The notes: generated from the letters alone by a model not told the origin. DNA of 64,000 nt from Lepidostoma basale (GCA_022606425.2 JAHDVF020000880.1:558001-622000); one strand, 5' to 3'. Positions 24,301 to 32,152 are shown, numbered from the stretch's first letter. Numbers and translations are program-made.

Positions 24301-24879
24301 AAAGTTTTGTTGGGTTCGGGTGTGTATCTTGGAATAAAGGGGCTTTATTCTAATTTCCAGAGATTATTTTATCGTGAAACGTGTAAATTTTGTCTGGCAA
24401 CAGTTCGAATAATAGAGTTCTAAGTTTAAATGAATCCTTCTTCAGTGAATCGTGTGTTTTGAATGATCAGATGAAACTTGATTCTTTTCGTAACATCAAA
24501 ATGATGATCATGTTTTTTTTAATTGTACGTATAGATAAGGTTAGTAAGAACCCTTTTCACGAAAAAAGCCAAATGTGAAATTTTGTTAGTTGGAACCCTC
24601 TTACTCTCAGGTGACGATTAGGCACCCTCTTCCTATTTTGGTGACAACATTTTTTTTGTTATTTGGAATAATAAACATTATATTTTATTATATGAATTAT
24701 AGTTACAATATAATTTAGGTGCTTAAATATATTTCGATTAAATAAATTACCTGAGCAATTTTGTCCCCTCCAGTTTTCAACCCTTGGAAGAGATATTCAC
24801 TATAGGAGAGATGGAGGGGACCCTTTATCTCCGGAATGCCTCTGATTATTTTCTCACTCTCCATAGTTACACAAGTCAT
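9049..24879 (-). CDS. luciferase-like acyl-CoA synthetase A, complete seven-exon gene
   Basis: ATP-dependent acyl-CoA ligase of the ANL superfamily (4-coumarate-CoA ligase / firefly-luciferase group). It activates a carboxylic acid as acyl-AMP and transfers it to CoA. Coding exons: 24879-24751, 23877-23670, 21655-21337, 18947-18773, 15315-15040, 10916-10689, 9348-9049. All introns have GT-AG ends and phases agree, giving 1635 nt, 544 aa, typical for the family, with no internal stop. Motifs: P-loop [10 protein letters not shown] (about 194-203), WFHSYGF, GYGLTE (335-340), HTGDIGYYD (TGD at 417-419), [14 protein letters not shown] hinge, NPSGKILRK with the adenylation lysine near 527. The C-terminus SKF resembles a PTS1, so a peroxisomal location is likely but not proven. 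An in-frame TGA precedes the chosen ATG. A tandem paralogue starts at 2751. Substrate is not predictable and luciferase activity is not implied. Confidence 0.93.
9665..10510. repeat. pyrimidine-rich minisatellite in synthetase intron 6
   Basis: About 850 bp of variants of TCTCATCTCTATGTCTC. Over it lies a higher-order period of roughly 95-115 bp containing TCTCATCTTTATGTCTCATC, then TATATATCATCTCAATTTC, then ATAACTATGTCTTATC, visible at least three times between 10050 and 10365. It keeps long open frames in two phases because it has almost no purines on this strand; these are not genes. Confidence 0.9.
10689..10916 (-). CDS. acyl-CoA synthetase A, exon 6
   Basis: 76 codons: [45 protein letters not shown]. 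Contains the ribose-binding aspartate of TGD and the hinge between the large and small domains. Confidence 0.93.
11081..11160 (+). repeat. (CTACAT)n microsatellite
   Basis: Twelve or more uninterrupted or nearly uninterrupted hexamers in intron 5 of the synthetase gene. Confidence 0.95.
11161..11890. other. intronic sequence, nothing recognised
   Basis: Part of synthetase intron 5. AT-rich with no coding signal or recognised repeat. Confidence 0.4.
12160..12310 (+). mobile_element. decayed LINE fragment
   Basis: GATCAGAGATGGGACGAAAA, ACCGATGCAGCG and CTGGAGTGGCGAATGAGAAC match 13730-13830 in the same order and orientation, where the LINE coding is clearer. Confidence 0.5.
12340..12450 (-). 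repeat. inverted copy of the repeat at 14000-14110
   Basis: ACAAAACTCTTGATTTTGTT and GTCCATGAAAATCACATCAG are the reverse complement of 14030-14080. The two arms, about 110 bp each, are 1.6 kb apart. Confidence 0.65.
12455..12535 (+). repeat. 3' UTR fragment of the CR1-like LINE
   Basis: CATTGTCAAAGCGCCCTTGA and GGTGAGCTATTCACGAAAAC match, in reverse, the 3' side of the LINE at 16770-17335. Confidence 0.6.
12537..12712 (-). mobile_element. LINE 3' tail (GRPRKTW family)
   Basis: (AAAC)n, then CCATCACGCCGTTTCCCCAC and AGGGGTAGGCAGAGAGAATG, then coding for the CMNVEEARE tail on the minus strand. Confidence 0.8.
12593..13086. repeat. 252-bp tandem duplication
   Basis: Unit 1 12593-12844 and unit 2 12845-about 13086 are nearly identical, beginning ATAACACTACTCTATCCTGG and ending TTGAATAATTTCTTCAA. 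Unit 2 lacks about 10 bp of an AATTAATCA repeat. The unit spans the junction between a minus-strand LINE tail and the 5' part of the short element at 12980. Confidence 0.9.
12980..13587 (+). mobile_element. short non-autonomous retroelement sharing the LINE 3' tail
   Basis: Flanked by a perfect 16-bp direct repeat TTAATTTGACAAATTA (12964-12979 and 13588-13603). It ends with the GRPRKTW-LINE terminus: CTTTCGGGGAGACGGCGTGA, then (GTTA)n. The body is unlike the LINE: GAATTTTGACAGGTG, CGATCGAAGTGTGCGCGG and GAGGTTCGCAACCCATCACA. Other copies: 35925-36505 (+), 16241-16520 (-), 62553-62745 (+). Confidence 0.8.
13690..13965 (+). mobile_element. LINE C-terminal fragment
   Basis: Coding for [20 protein letters not shown], a common non-LTR ORF tail, with frameshifts on both sides. 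Confidence 0.65.
14000..14278 (+). mobile_element. probable Helitron 3' end
   Basis: A small hairpin (GCAATAGCGAAGCGTTGC) lies just upstream of CTAG|T at 14275-14279, the usual Helitron terminus (hairpin about 10 nt before CTRR, insertion next to T). The 5' TC end was not located, so the length is unknown. Confidence 0.5.
14503..14788 (+). mobile_element. 5'-truncated LINE with target-site duplication
   Basis: Insertion flanked by ATTAACTGTTGC (14491-14502 and 14789-14800). It carries a decayed [11 protein letters not shown], an ARGACRMNV-like tail, CTACCCCTTCGGGGAGACGG and GTTAGTTGTTAGTT. Shows the family's retrotransposition signature clearly. Confidence 0.85.
15040..15315 (-). CDS. acyl-CoA synthetase A, exon 5
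   Basis: 92 codons: [52 protein letters not shown]. Carries the substrate/adenylate-binding GYGLTE motif. Donor AAA|GTAAGT, phase 0. Confidence 0.93.
15535..16152 (+). mobile_element. LINE 3' portion (GRPRKTW family)
   Basis: Encodes [63 protein letters not shown]. One frameshift near 15900 is followed by [17 protein letters not shown] and [15 protein letters not shown], then (GTTA)4. It lies just upstream of exon 5 within intron 4 of the synthetase and is the most complete copy of this ORF end. Confidence 0.88.
16241..16520 (-). mobile_element. short LINE-tail-sharing element, partial
   Basis: Reads (TAAC)n, CATCACGCCGTCTCCCCG, then CATCGCCACCAATAGGCATC and CCGCGCACACTTCGATCG in reverse. 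Same body as 13400-13587. Confidence 0.75.
16770..17335 (-). mobile_element. CR1/L2-like LINE, C-terminal end
   Basis: Minus strand encodes [53 protein letters not shown]-like [18 protein letters not shown], the conserved end of CR1/Jockey-group reverse-transcriptase ORFs. The 3' UTR (AAAGCGCCGTTTTCGTGAAT) follows on the left; a second copy is at 12455-12535. Confidence 0.85.
17839..17870 (-). ncRNA. hammerhead-like motif, family B left arm (decayed core)
   Basis: CUGGGGA (A6 lost), extra A, stem II UGAC/GUCA, GAAA, CAUGUU. Compared with GGAC/GUCC of sister copies both sides of one pair changed, keeping the stem. Confidence 0.45.
17978..18013 (-). ncRNA. hammerhead-like motif, family C
   Basis: CUGAUGA, extra U, stem II GUCAAC-AUAG-GUUGAU (six pairs), GAAA, C-AGCU-GUC. 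The core letters are canonical. The stem III loop AGCU is self-complementary, as ACAUGU is in the other families. Confidence 0.6.
18239..18282 (+). ncRNA. hammerhead-like motif, family B right arm
   Basis: Stem I AUAUCA/UGAUAU (perfect), CUGAGGA, extra A, stem II GGAC-CGGGUU-GUCC, GAAA, CAUGCU. U16.1 is changed to C in this copy. Confidence 0.55.
18366..18600 (+). repeat. tRNA-derived SINE, family 2
   Basis: B-box-like GGTTCTCGATTCCCGG, then CACACTGTCGTTGGTGTGGT, ACGTGACAATAAAATAGG and an ATTGGGTTAAAAGAACCTG end. Better copies at 49165-49390 and 61918-62115. Confidence 0.8.
18773..18947 (-). CDS. acyl-CoA synthetase A, exon 4
   Basis: Encodes [13 protein letters not shown], then [13 protein letters not shown] (equivalent to the luciferase HHGFGM region, with HSYGF here) and [12 protein letters not shown]. 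Ends in phase 0. Confidence 0.9.
19040..20090. repeat. inverted pair of a GC-rich repeat, probable foldback element
   Basis: 19050-19200 (minus) and 19900-20060 (plus) share CGCAGCG(G)CGCC, TTAGGCCCATC/CTAGGCCCATC and AGAGAGACTC-type stretches in opposite orientation. A family A palindrome lies between them. A third partial copy is at 21830-22015 (GAAGCTGTTATAGGCGCAGC). Confidence 0.6.
19391..19636. repeat. family A palindromic element
   Basis: AATTAATACGAATGAAAACG arm, TTATGGGAATGGCATG, centre ATATCTTTGATAAC, CTCATTCCCATAAAATAT, ACTGACGTTTTCATTCGTAT, then TTTACATCATTGTTCAAGAA. Near-complete copy inside intron 3 of the synthetase gene. Confidence 0.85.
20485..20825 (+). mobile_element. LINE 3' portion (GRPRKTW family)
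   Basis: Intact 100-residue frame ending the [74 protein letters not shown]. Followed by GGTTTGTTGTTG. Confidence 0.85.
21337..21655 (-). CDS. acyl-CoA synthetase A, exon 3 (P-loop exon)
   Basis: Acceptor TTTCTTTCAG. Encodes [13 protein letters not shown] through the ATP-binding loop [12 protein letters not shown] and THYNLS. Strong donor GTAAGTG, phase 2. Confidence 0.92.
21830..22015 (+). repeat. partial copy of the 19.0-20.1 kb foldback repeat
   Basis: GAAGCTGTTATAGGCGCAGC and GCGCCTTTCGTCAGCTTC followed by CCTAGGCCCGTCC. Confidence 0.55.
22020..22480 (-). mobile_element. RTE-type LINE, C-terminal fragment
   Basis: Minus strand: [56 protein letters not shown]. Same clade as 5618-6315 but a different family (terminal part degraded). 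Confidence 0.8.
22540..22795 (-). mobile_element. LINE 3' fragment
   Basis: Minus-strand phrases GGAGACAGGACTGATTAGAG and GCTTGTTGCAGGCCAATCC match 28430-28480 (plus). Coding resembles EGMVEG...GRPRDQH with stops. Confidence 0.55.
23239..23600. mobile_element. pogo/Tigger-type MITE
   Basis: 362 bp flanked by TA (23237-23238, 23601-23602). Terminal inverted repeats CAGTAGAGTCTCGATTTTCC / GGATAACCGAGACTCTACTG, with further TAAGGTCGGATAA-type subterminal repeats. The end sequence is typical of pogo/Tigger. No transposase. It ends 69 bp from synthetase exon 2. Confidence 0.88.
23670..23877 (-). CDS. acyl-CoA synthetase A, exon 2
   Basis: Encodes [33 protein letters not shown] and [13 protein letters not shown]. 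Typical N-terminal part of the AMP-binding domain. Ends in phase 1 at AAAG|GTAAAT. Confidence 0.92.
24243..24613. mobile_element. MITE of unknown superfamily
   Basis: Imperfect 33-bp terminal inverted repeats: CACCTGAGAGTAAGAAGGTT and AACCCTCTTACTCTCAGGTG, extended by TCCAACTGACAAAA / TTTTGTTAGTTGGA. Lies in intron 1 of the synthetase gene. No clear target duplication. Confidence 0.8.
24751..24879 (-). CDS. acyl-CoA synthetase A, coding exon 1
   Basis: 43 codons ([10 protein letters not shown]...GGDKIAQ), phase 0 donor CAG|GTAATT. A second in-frame ATG lies five codons in. The upstream one is preferred because the paralogue keeps the same spacing and a TGA closes the frame above it. Confidence 0.9.
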
Positions 24880-26034
24880 AACAGAAAGAAGTCAACGCGA
24901 GCTAAAGAACTCGATGAAACTGCAAACAATCCATTATTACAATTTTGACATCACAATAATACCTACTTAGAATAAGATCGGGCAAAATTACGTACTTATT
25001 GTGCAGAGATGTAACAAGGGAAGAAATCTAATATACATATTAAAGTATCATGTCATCACATGGATGTCCCTCAAGGGTTCTCTTTGGTACCCGAGATACA
25101 CGGTACTTTCCACGTGGATGATTCAGTTAAATATTGTCTTGCAGAAAAATGGCTTACGTGAAAGCGATACTCAGAAACATAAGATGTACAGCCTTTATCG
25201 AGAAGAGCCGACCCCAACAGTCAACACAGACAATGAGTTGAGTAGACAGAAGAAGATGTTTCAATAAAATTCTTCGCAACATCACATTCCTTTTTATAAC
25301 GATATTTAATACATAAGTATTTATTTTTTAAATACCATGATTCACTCCATTCATAAGATCTGGTACAGTGAATCCATAATATAGTAATACATTTCTGATG
25401 TCATTGTTAATAAACAATCCACAATTTTTTTCAAAAATTTAAAAGAATTAAAAAAAAATCATTAACACAAAAATGATTTGTGAATAAACCGAATTATTTA
25501 AATAGAGTTTTTAGAGTTCGACTCTGTTTTTTGCATTAAAACATAACTTTGGAAGAAATGAATCGTCAACAATGAAAATAAAAAATGATATGTTAAAAAG
25601 TAAGTAATAAGTAATGATTTTAATGCGAAATTAAATATGATACAAAACGTACAACATTTTTTTCGTTTCGATTGAAATAGAAGAACCAGTATTAAAAAAT
25701 AATAATACATAAATAGTATACTTTGTACTCAAATCTACTATAAATATTCGTCTGACTAAAAATAATTTGAATCATTAACATTTGATCTAAACATAAGTTT
25801 GTCATTGTAAAATAATTTATGTAAATTTAAAACGTGTTTCATTTTTGGAAGGTTAACTTCTGCTTACGAAACACACTGCTGTATTTAAGAGGCATTAAGG
25901 AATGTTATTTGGCAGACGATCTATGAAAATTTTCGATTCTCCATGATTGCTGCTCACGAGAAACATAACTTTTATGTTTTAGATAAACTTAAGGCAATTA
26001 AACTGTGGAATTCCATAATGAAGATTTTGAATGA
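24880..26034. other. upstream flank of the synthetase gene
   Basis: Presumed promoter and 5' UTR side of gene A. A plus-strand 88-aa frame at 25001-25267 contains LQKNGLR, which hints at an old reverse-transcriptase fragment, but I could not confirm it. The remainder is AT-rich and featureless. Confidence 0.4.
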
Positions 26035-26180
26035 ATTAAAACACTGTTTTTTCCACTTTTGAGTTTATTTTTCTCGACATGTTTCGAAGGCTTACACCTT
26101 CATCATCGGGAGAACGATATAAACTAACCAAAATTATTACAAACTGAATGCAAGAACCTAGAATTATATATAACATGTGT
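26035..26180 (-). repeat. single arm with ACATGTTTCG motif
   Basis: CTCGACATGTTTCGAAGGCT then TACACCTTCATCATCGGGAG. Minus strand gives a GAAGG/CCUUC hairpin followed by GAAACAUGUCG, a looser relative of the hammerhead-like motif. Confidence 0.5.
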
Positions 26181-27250
26181 TGGTTTACTTGGCTACTACT
26201 AGGAAGATAACAATAGACAATAGACATATCAATGGGTTAAATTTTGAAATGATTTTTAGATGGAAGTATTGAGTTGAGGGTGTTTTATTGCTCTAAAAAT
26301 TGATTAAGTAAGGGGACAGTTTATATTTTAAAACGAAACAAATGGACATTGACACAAGTTGAAAAAATTATTTTACACAATAGAATATTTAACAAAAGAT
26401 CCGTCTAACGGTTTCATGATTGTACGAAAGAAATGACAATTAAAAAAAAGGAACACATTAACTTTGTGCCCCTATACATAATAGTAAGCCAAAGCAGTTA
26501 CAAATATAAATTTTAATTTGTGACGGGTGAATATCTTTACAAACAGAGAAATTTTGGTAATATAATAGGGCAAGTATTTAAATAGCTAAAAAACACAAGT
26601 ACTTAAATGTATCTAAACAGCAAAAAAAAAAATGTTATGTGATAGGCATATTAATATTTTGCTATATTAACCTAATCATACATACGATAAGGATACAATC
26701 AAAATTAAATTCCGCAAAACACATATTCAAAAAAACAAAAAATAAACTTTTATTATAGAGCGAGAGAAGCTTTGTAGCTCACAGGCGAGTCCAGTGGCAC
26801 AGCCATGCCTATGAGAACTCACTGATGAGTCGCCCGTGTATAGGGCAAGCAAAGGGGAACTCATTGGTGAGTCGGCCGAGAGCTATTGGGTTAACCATAT
26901 AAGGCATTATCATTTAAATAATGAAAATAAAAAAAAATCTTTTTAAAACGTATATTTAGTTAAAATCCACTGATGTTTGTGTCTTCAACTGGTTTCGGTA
27001 GCTCTAATCATTGGTTTTTTAATCATCGCTGAAAAAATAATTAATAAGTTTTATTCGTTATTTAAATGTCACATGAAAAATTTAGGGCTTCATACGAAAG
27101 TACGTAACATAATACGTATTTTAGGATTATCCCAAAATATAATTATATTTCTACTAACCGTAAAAATCTACGCAATTATTTTACGTAACATAATTATTAC
27201 ATCAAGGACAACTGGGATTTGCTCTTGATTTTTGATCTCTATAATAAACT
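26181..27250. other. intergenic, no supported gene
   Basis: AT-rich. Around 26985-27040 a GGTTTCGGTAGCTC...AATCATCGC phrase distantly resembles the hammerhead-like arms. 26760-26890 is a small GC-rich island with two similar GAACTCA.TG.TGAGTCG blocks. Confidence 0.35.
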
Positions 27251-27254
27251 AATA

Positions 27255-27480
27255 CATACCATAATATTCTTCTTCTCCGGTCTCTATTTATTGATTGGTC
27301 TGCAACAAGGCGACGCATCTCCTCTTCCACTCCGCTCGGTCCTCGGCAACTCTCTTCAACTCCGCATAAGAGGTGCAGCTCATATCTCGGCAAATCTGGT
27401 CTAGGTACTCCTGGCGAGGTCGTCCTCTGTCAATCGATCCCTCGACCATTCCTTTCAATACATCATGCAGGAAACATTCT
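27255..27480 (-). mobile_element. LINE C-terminal fragment
   Basis: Minus: FLHDVLKGMVEGSIDRGRPR, QEYLDQICRDMSC, ELKRVAEDRAEWKRRCVALL, QTNQ stop. It ends at a junction with an opposite-strand LINE (27487). Confidence 0.8.
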
Positions 27481-27486
27481 ATTCTT

Positions 27487-28012
27487 AAATAAAACGGCTG
27501 TTCACAATGGAGTTCTGGTCCCAACCCTAATGTATGGGGAAGCGAAGCATGGAACTGGCAGAAGAAGGGTGAAACAAGAATAAATGCGGTAGAGATGAGG
27601 TCCCTAAGACGTATGTGTGGTAGAACGATATACGAAAGAATTTCAAATGCTGATATAAGAAAGGAATGTAGAGCGGAAGAAGGTATTATGAACAAAATTA
27701 TGAAAGGATCGCTGCGTTGGTTCGGACATATGGAACGCATGGATGGAGAAAGAATACGAAAGAATACGAAGAAAGTATACGTTAATGATGTAAATGGGGT
27801 ACGAAGTCGAGGCAGACCGAGGAAAACATGGCATGACCAAATTAATAAAATTTTAAAGGTTGGTCATGTTAGAAGTCGGAAGAATCGACGTGCTTGTATG
27901 ACTCGTTGTATGAATGTGGAGGAAGCTACAGAGGTTTGCCAGGATAGAGTAGTGTGGTGGTCCATTCTCTCTGCCTACCCCTGCGGGGAAACGGTGTGAT
28001 GGTTTGTTTATT
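27487..28012 (+). mobile_element. LINE 3' portion (GRPRKTW family)
   Basis: After a frameshift near 27540, one frame runs from RRMCGRTIYERIS through [16 protein letters not shown] and [18 protein letters not shown] to [11 protein letters not shown]. An extra AGAATACGAAAG duplication is visible near 27751-27766. Confidence 0.87.
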
Positions 28013-28162
28013 TCTTAAATAAAAAAAATTACAAAATTTGGTCGAAAAAAAAATTACAAGGCGAAACATGTCACTACCATAAAATGTTTTCATTCGAATT
28101 AATTACAAAAAATGCATTTACGTTTTGTTTATTCTGCAGCTGATTTCGAAATGTGACGCTTC

Positions 28163-28515
28163 AGACGCATGATGGGGATCCATTGGTCGGAACACATTAA
28201 AAACAGCGGGGTATTGAGAAGAGCTGGAGAAACGAGTCAAAGGCTTAAAAGGATTACCCAGCAACGACCAAACTGGATAGGCCATAACATCAGGCATCCG
28301 GGCCTGCTCTTATTATCCCAGAAGGAATGGTTAAAGGCAGAAATTGAAGAAGCCGCTCAAGATACGTCTATATGAACTAAGTGTTAAGAGACATGCGCTG
28401 TGACAGCTACACAGAGATGAAAAATGGCTGGAGACAGGGCAGAGTAGACGGAACAAGTGAGGCTTGTTGCAGACCAATCCTCAGGATTGTAACCCCGAAG
28501 AAGAATTATGTTAAT
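28163..28515 (+). mobile_element. LINE C-terminal fragment
   Basis: HWSEHIKNSGVLRRAGE, RPNWIGHNIRHPGLLLL, then after a stop LRDMRCDSYTEMKN, a reverse-transcriptase ORF tail of the same general type as 27255-27480. Confidence 0.75.
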
Positions 28516-29024
28516 AAATTAACAAATACGTCATCAGTATCTAAGTATCCAGTGTCCTGTGTGTATTTTAATTCGGGAATGACTGGGATTTTATTTTTAG
28601 AGACTGCATATGCAAATTGAAAACTTCTCATTTCAGATATATTGATGCCATGAAAATGAAAAAGCTTTTTGTTTTTCCGTATATTTTAGAATTGACTAGA
28701 ATTGGTAAAATTGTATACATCACTCTGTATGACTGGTGGAGGAATACTAAATAGGTATTTTTTTTACAAAAAATAGTAAAATCAAAAGTAGTCTTCGTAA
28801 TTTTCTTCTTTCTACCTTTCCTCATTTCCTCACAATCGCGCAGGAGATCTGCCTCTACTTCCTGACATGACAATATTTTTTCTAAGTTATTAAGTTTTCT
28901 CTTGACAATGTGACAAAAAAAAACTCAATACTCGCCGACTGCATATTATTAAAAGTCTTCTTGTAATTCCCGTTATCCAAATAAAAACCGCGCTAAACCC
29001 ATAAAATATAATAAAACTTACAGA

Positions 29025-29570
29025 AAATCAAATCAAATCAAATCAAATCAGATTATTTTCTCAAAAGATATAACAAACAATTTGTATAGTTTAAGACATC
29101 TATTGAGAACAGGTAAAATATAATAAATATATATTATAATACGAGGAACGCATGAGAGACGGTTCGATATTAAGAATACAAGATACTCTCCAAAGTCAAG
29201 AGTATTTGTCTTCTGAACGTACTTTCACGAATATGAAAGACATCGATCTCCGAAGCGATCATGTTCAGCAGTTTGATTGCTCTCCCCAGCGGCATCACCA
29301 GAGGCAGGTTGGTTTTGCATGCTGGGAGATAAAACAGTCTGTGCTGACCCTGTCGAAGATAACCATCCGGAACATTAAGATGGATAGCCTCCAAGATGAC
29401 GGAATTCTCAAAGAATCCCCTGATAAGTCTGAAGAAATGGGTAAGTGTGCACCCATCCCTTTTTATCTGTAAGCTATTGGTCTCCAGCATTCCCAAGAGG
29501 AATGCAGTAGGATAAAGCCACTGATAGCTACCAAACTCCCTCATGTAGAGATATCTCTACATGAGGGAGA
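29025..29570 (-). mobile_element. LINE 3' end with (TTTGA)n tail
   Basis: Minus strand encodes GYLRQGQHRLFYLPACKTNL, AIKLLNMIASEIDVFHIRES, TFRRQILLTLES and ends in a pentanucleotide (ATCAA)n run at 29027-29050. The homologous copy is at 38690-39305. The frame is intact over 124 codons. Confidence 0.8.
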
Positions 29571-29571
29571 T

Positions 29572-29660
29572 CTTGAAATCTTGAAGAAAACTGACGTTTT
29601 CATTTGTATTAATTATTTAATATGGAGTTTTACATCATTGTTCAAGAAACAATAAATAAA
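29572..29660 (+). repeat. family A palindrome, right arm only
   Basis: GAAAACTGACGTTTTCATTT, then TTTACATCATTGTTCAAGAA and AACAATAAATAAA. Confidence 0.75.
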
Positions 29661-29737
29661 AACAGCGTTGTTATTTCAATTGCATGGTTATCACATCAGA
29701 TATGTGAAGTTACCTTCATATTTGTTTCTTAAACAAT

Positions 29738-29956
29738 TTATTTATTGTTTCTTGAACAATGATGTAAAACTCCACAATACATCATTTATACGAATGAAAA
29801 CGTCTGTTTTCTAGAAGTTTTATTATATTTTGTGGGAATGACATGTTTCGCCGTTCTAAGGCAATATCAAATGTCATTTGATAATATCATTTGAAAATAC
29901 CTTAGAAGGGCGAAATATGTCATTCCCATAAAATATAATAAATCTTCTAGAAAACT
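29738..29956. repeat. family A palindromic element
   Basis: Starts TTTATTGTTTCTTGAACAAT and contains both half-motifs GACATGTTTCGCC and GGGCGAAATATGTCATTCCC. Faces the arm at 29572, giving mirror-image ends about 80 bp apart. Confidence 0.82.
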
Positions 29957-30075
29957 GACATATAAAATTTAATTTCTCTAGTTATAGTACCTACTCATAG
30001 GTTTGACCTCGAAATTAAGATAACAATTTACTCAGAATTAGAAAATAATGAATTATCTAGTTTAATATTTATATA

Positions 30076-31361
30076 TTAGGTCCTTACATATGAAATTGGC
30101 GTTTTGCCGTACTGGCAACTTTGATCTCAAATATCTTCTCATTGGTTAGGAATTCCAAATTCAAATTTATACAGCTATTTACTCAAGTATTTGTGTTTCG
30201 AAAATTATGATTAATTTGTTTTCCTCAATTGTTTTTTTTCTTTGCGTCACTCAGTTTACAAAATGGAAAACTTGAAATATCGCGTTATTTACGAGTACGA
30301 GTTCCACCGTGGCACCAGTGCTGCAGAAACGGCTCGAAGGATTAATTATGTGTATGGCGACGGTGCCGCAAAAGAAAACACAGTGCGTTTTTGGTTCCAA
30401 CGTTTTCGTTCTGGAAATTTCGACCTGCAAAACAAGCCCCGTGGACGGCCGGAGACCAAAGTTGATAATGAAGAATTGAAGGCTATTGTGGAAGCGGATC
30501 CATCGCAAACCACGTCCGAGTTAGCTGCAGGCTGCGGTGTTAGTGATAAAACTGTTTTAATCCACTTGAAGCAAATTGGGAAGGTGAAAAAGCTTGAAGG
30601 TGGGTACCTCACGAATTGAGTGAAGCAAATCAACAAACGCGCGTTGACTGCTGCGTTGCATTACTCAACCGGCACAATAATGAAGGGATTTTGAATCGAA
30701 TCATTACCTGTGATGAAAAGTGGATCCTGTATGATAATCGGAAGCGCTCATCGCAATGGCTGAACCCTGCCGAACCAGCCAAACCATGCCCCAAGCGAAA
30801 ATTGACTCCAAAAAAGTTACTTGTGAGCGTTTGGTGGACTAGTGCTGGTGTCGTTCACTACAGCTTTCTTAAATCTGGCCAGACGATTACGGCAGATGTC
30901 TATTGTCAGCAACTGCAAACCATGATGGAAAAGCTAGCTGCTAAACAACCGAGGCTGGTTAATCGCTCTAGGCCACTGCTGCTTCATGATAACGCTAGAC
31001 CACACACTGCACAACAGACGGCTACCAAATTAGAAAAGCTTCAATTGGAATGTCTAAGACATCCACCGTACTCTCCAGACCTTGCCCCAACAGATTGCTA
31101 TTTTTTTTTCGAAATTTGGATAACTTCTTGCAAGGGAAAAAATTCAACTCCGATGGGGCAGTCCAAACCGACTTCAAAGATTTTTTTGATTCCCGTTCGA
31201 ATATTTTTTTTAGTAAAGGGATCGATGAACTACCTATGACATGGCAAAAGTGCATAGATAGCAATGGTACATACTTTGATTAAATAAATATATTATATTT
31301 AAAAAAAATCAACTTTATGTTCCTCCCATTCAAAACGCCAATTTCATATGTAAGGACCTAA
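30076..31361 (+). mobile_element. mariner transposon, cecropia-type, near full length
   Basis: 1286 bp bounded by inverted repeats TTAGGTCCTTACATATGAAA / TTTCATATGTAAGGACCTAA, about 31 bp each, and by TA on both sides (30074-30075, 31362-31363). Sequence of the product resembles the transposase part of SETMAR/Hsmar1, which places it in the cecropia group. Ends are almost perfect, so it was mobile fairly recently, yet the transposase is broken. Confidence 0.95.
30263..31281 (+). pseudogene. mariner transposase, two frameshifts
   Basis: The N-terminal part has the two helix-turn-helix regions (YRVIYEYEFHRGTSAAETAR; SELAAGCGVSDKTVLIHLKQ) and runs to KVKKLE, where a 1-nt shift near 30600 throws the frame out. 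The middle part carries TCDEKW and LLHDNARPHTA, then YSPDLAPTD, i.e. a DD34D triad still present. A second shift in a T-run near 31105 separates the last 60 residues (NLDNFLQGKKF...SNGTYFD). Expected length is about 345 aa. Not functional as it stands, but its ends could still be used by an active relative in trans. Confidence 0.93.
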
Positions 31362-31394
31362 TATAAAATGTGTGATGGTTTTTTAAGTAATATG

Positions 31395-31510
31395 ATTTTA
31401 TAACTGTTAATGCAAAAACTTTGTTTTATATCACAATTGTATTTATGATTTTATTTTATGAGTCTCAAAATAGCTATTTAATTGTGATCTTAATCATCAG
31501 ATGATGTATT
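31395..31510 (+). repeat. family C palindrome, single arm
   Basis: AACTGTTAATGCAAAAACTT, TATATCACAATTGTATTTAT and AATCATCAGATGATG resemble 17930-18015. Confidence 0.5.
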
Positions 31511-31539
31511 TTTTCTCCGTATATCAGTGTAGTTAGTAG

Positions 31540-32152
31540 CCCTCTAGACGAGAATGTCAGATGCGCGCGGTCTCTCTGCGTCCGACTGTTTTACCGACTG
31601 AGGAAAGTTTAGCGGGAAATTTTCCGGAAACATTGTAAAGGAGCGCGTGGAACGGATGCCCGTTCCGAATTCAAACTCGCTAAATACTTCGCTCTTCAAA
31701 GGGATACTTCGCGCGCGGTCCTTTGAACTTGGAACTTTTGTGACTTGTGGAACATTCGTGAACCTATCGATACTCAATGGTGATAAAAAAAACTAATAAA
31801 AACTAAAAAAAAATGATTTAACTAAAATTAAAAATCCACATTTATCAAAAAACACTAAAATATTGAAATAAAAAGATAAAAAATGTATATTAATTCTATA
31901 CCTAAAAAATATTTAAAACAATAGATATCATCGAATTATGTTCTGATAATTTAGAAATACTGTAATTGATACTTTTTGGTTATTATGATTCGTATTTTTT
32001 TCGTTAAAATATAATTTTTTTAGTAACTTTAAGAACATTTGCGAATCCCAAATTAATAATATTATTAAACGTTAATTCACAAAACTCATAATTAAAAAAA
32101 ATTGATACAAGAGGCGTCCAAAATTTGATTCAGTCATTTCATAACCTCAAAA
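31540..32152 (+). promoter_or_regulatory. putative promoter/5' region of the first INAF exon
   Basis: 31545-31745 is GC- and CpG-rich (AGATGCGCGCGGTCTC, TACTTCGCGCGCGGTCC) in otherwise AT-rich DNA, followed by about 400 bp of AT-rich 5' sequence before the ATG at 32153. No TATA box or initiator is claimed. Confidence 0.35.

Noticed and set aside
9049..24879. true bioluminescent luciferase
   Set aside because: Luciferase-specific active-site context (HHGFGM) is not present; insect fatty acyl-CoA synthetases share the rest of the fold.
26815..26860. CTGATGAGTCGCCC...GGGC as a hammerhead ribozyme
   Set aside because: Core CUGAUGA and a possible GCCC/GGGC stem are there but no GAAA follows the stem.
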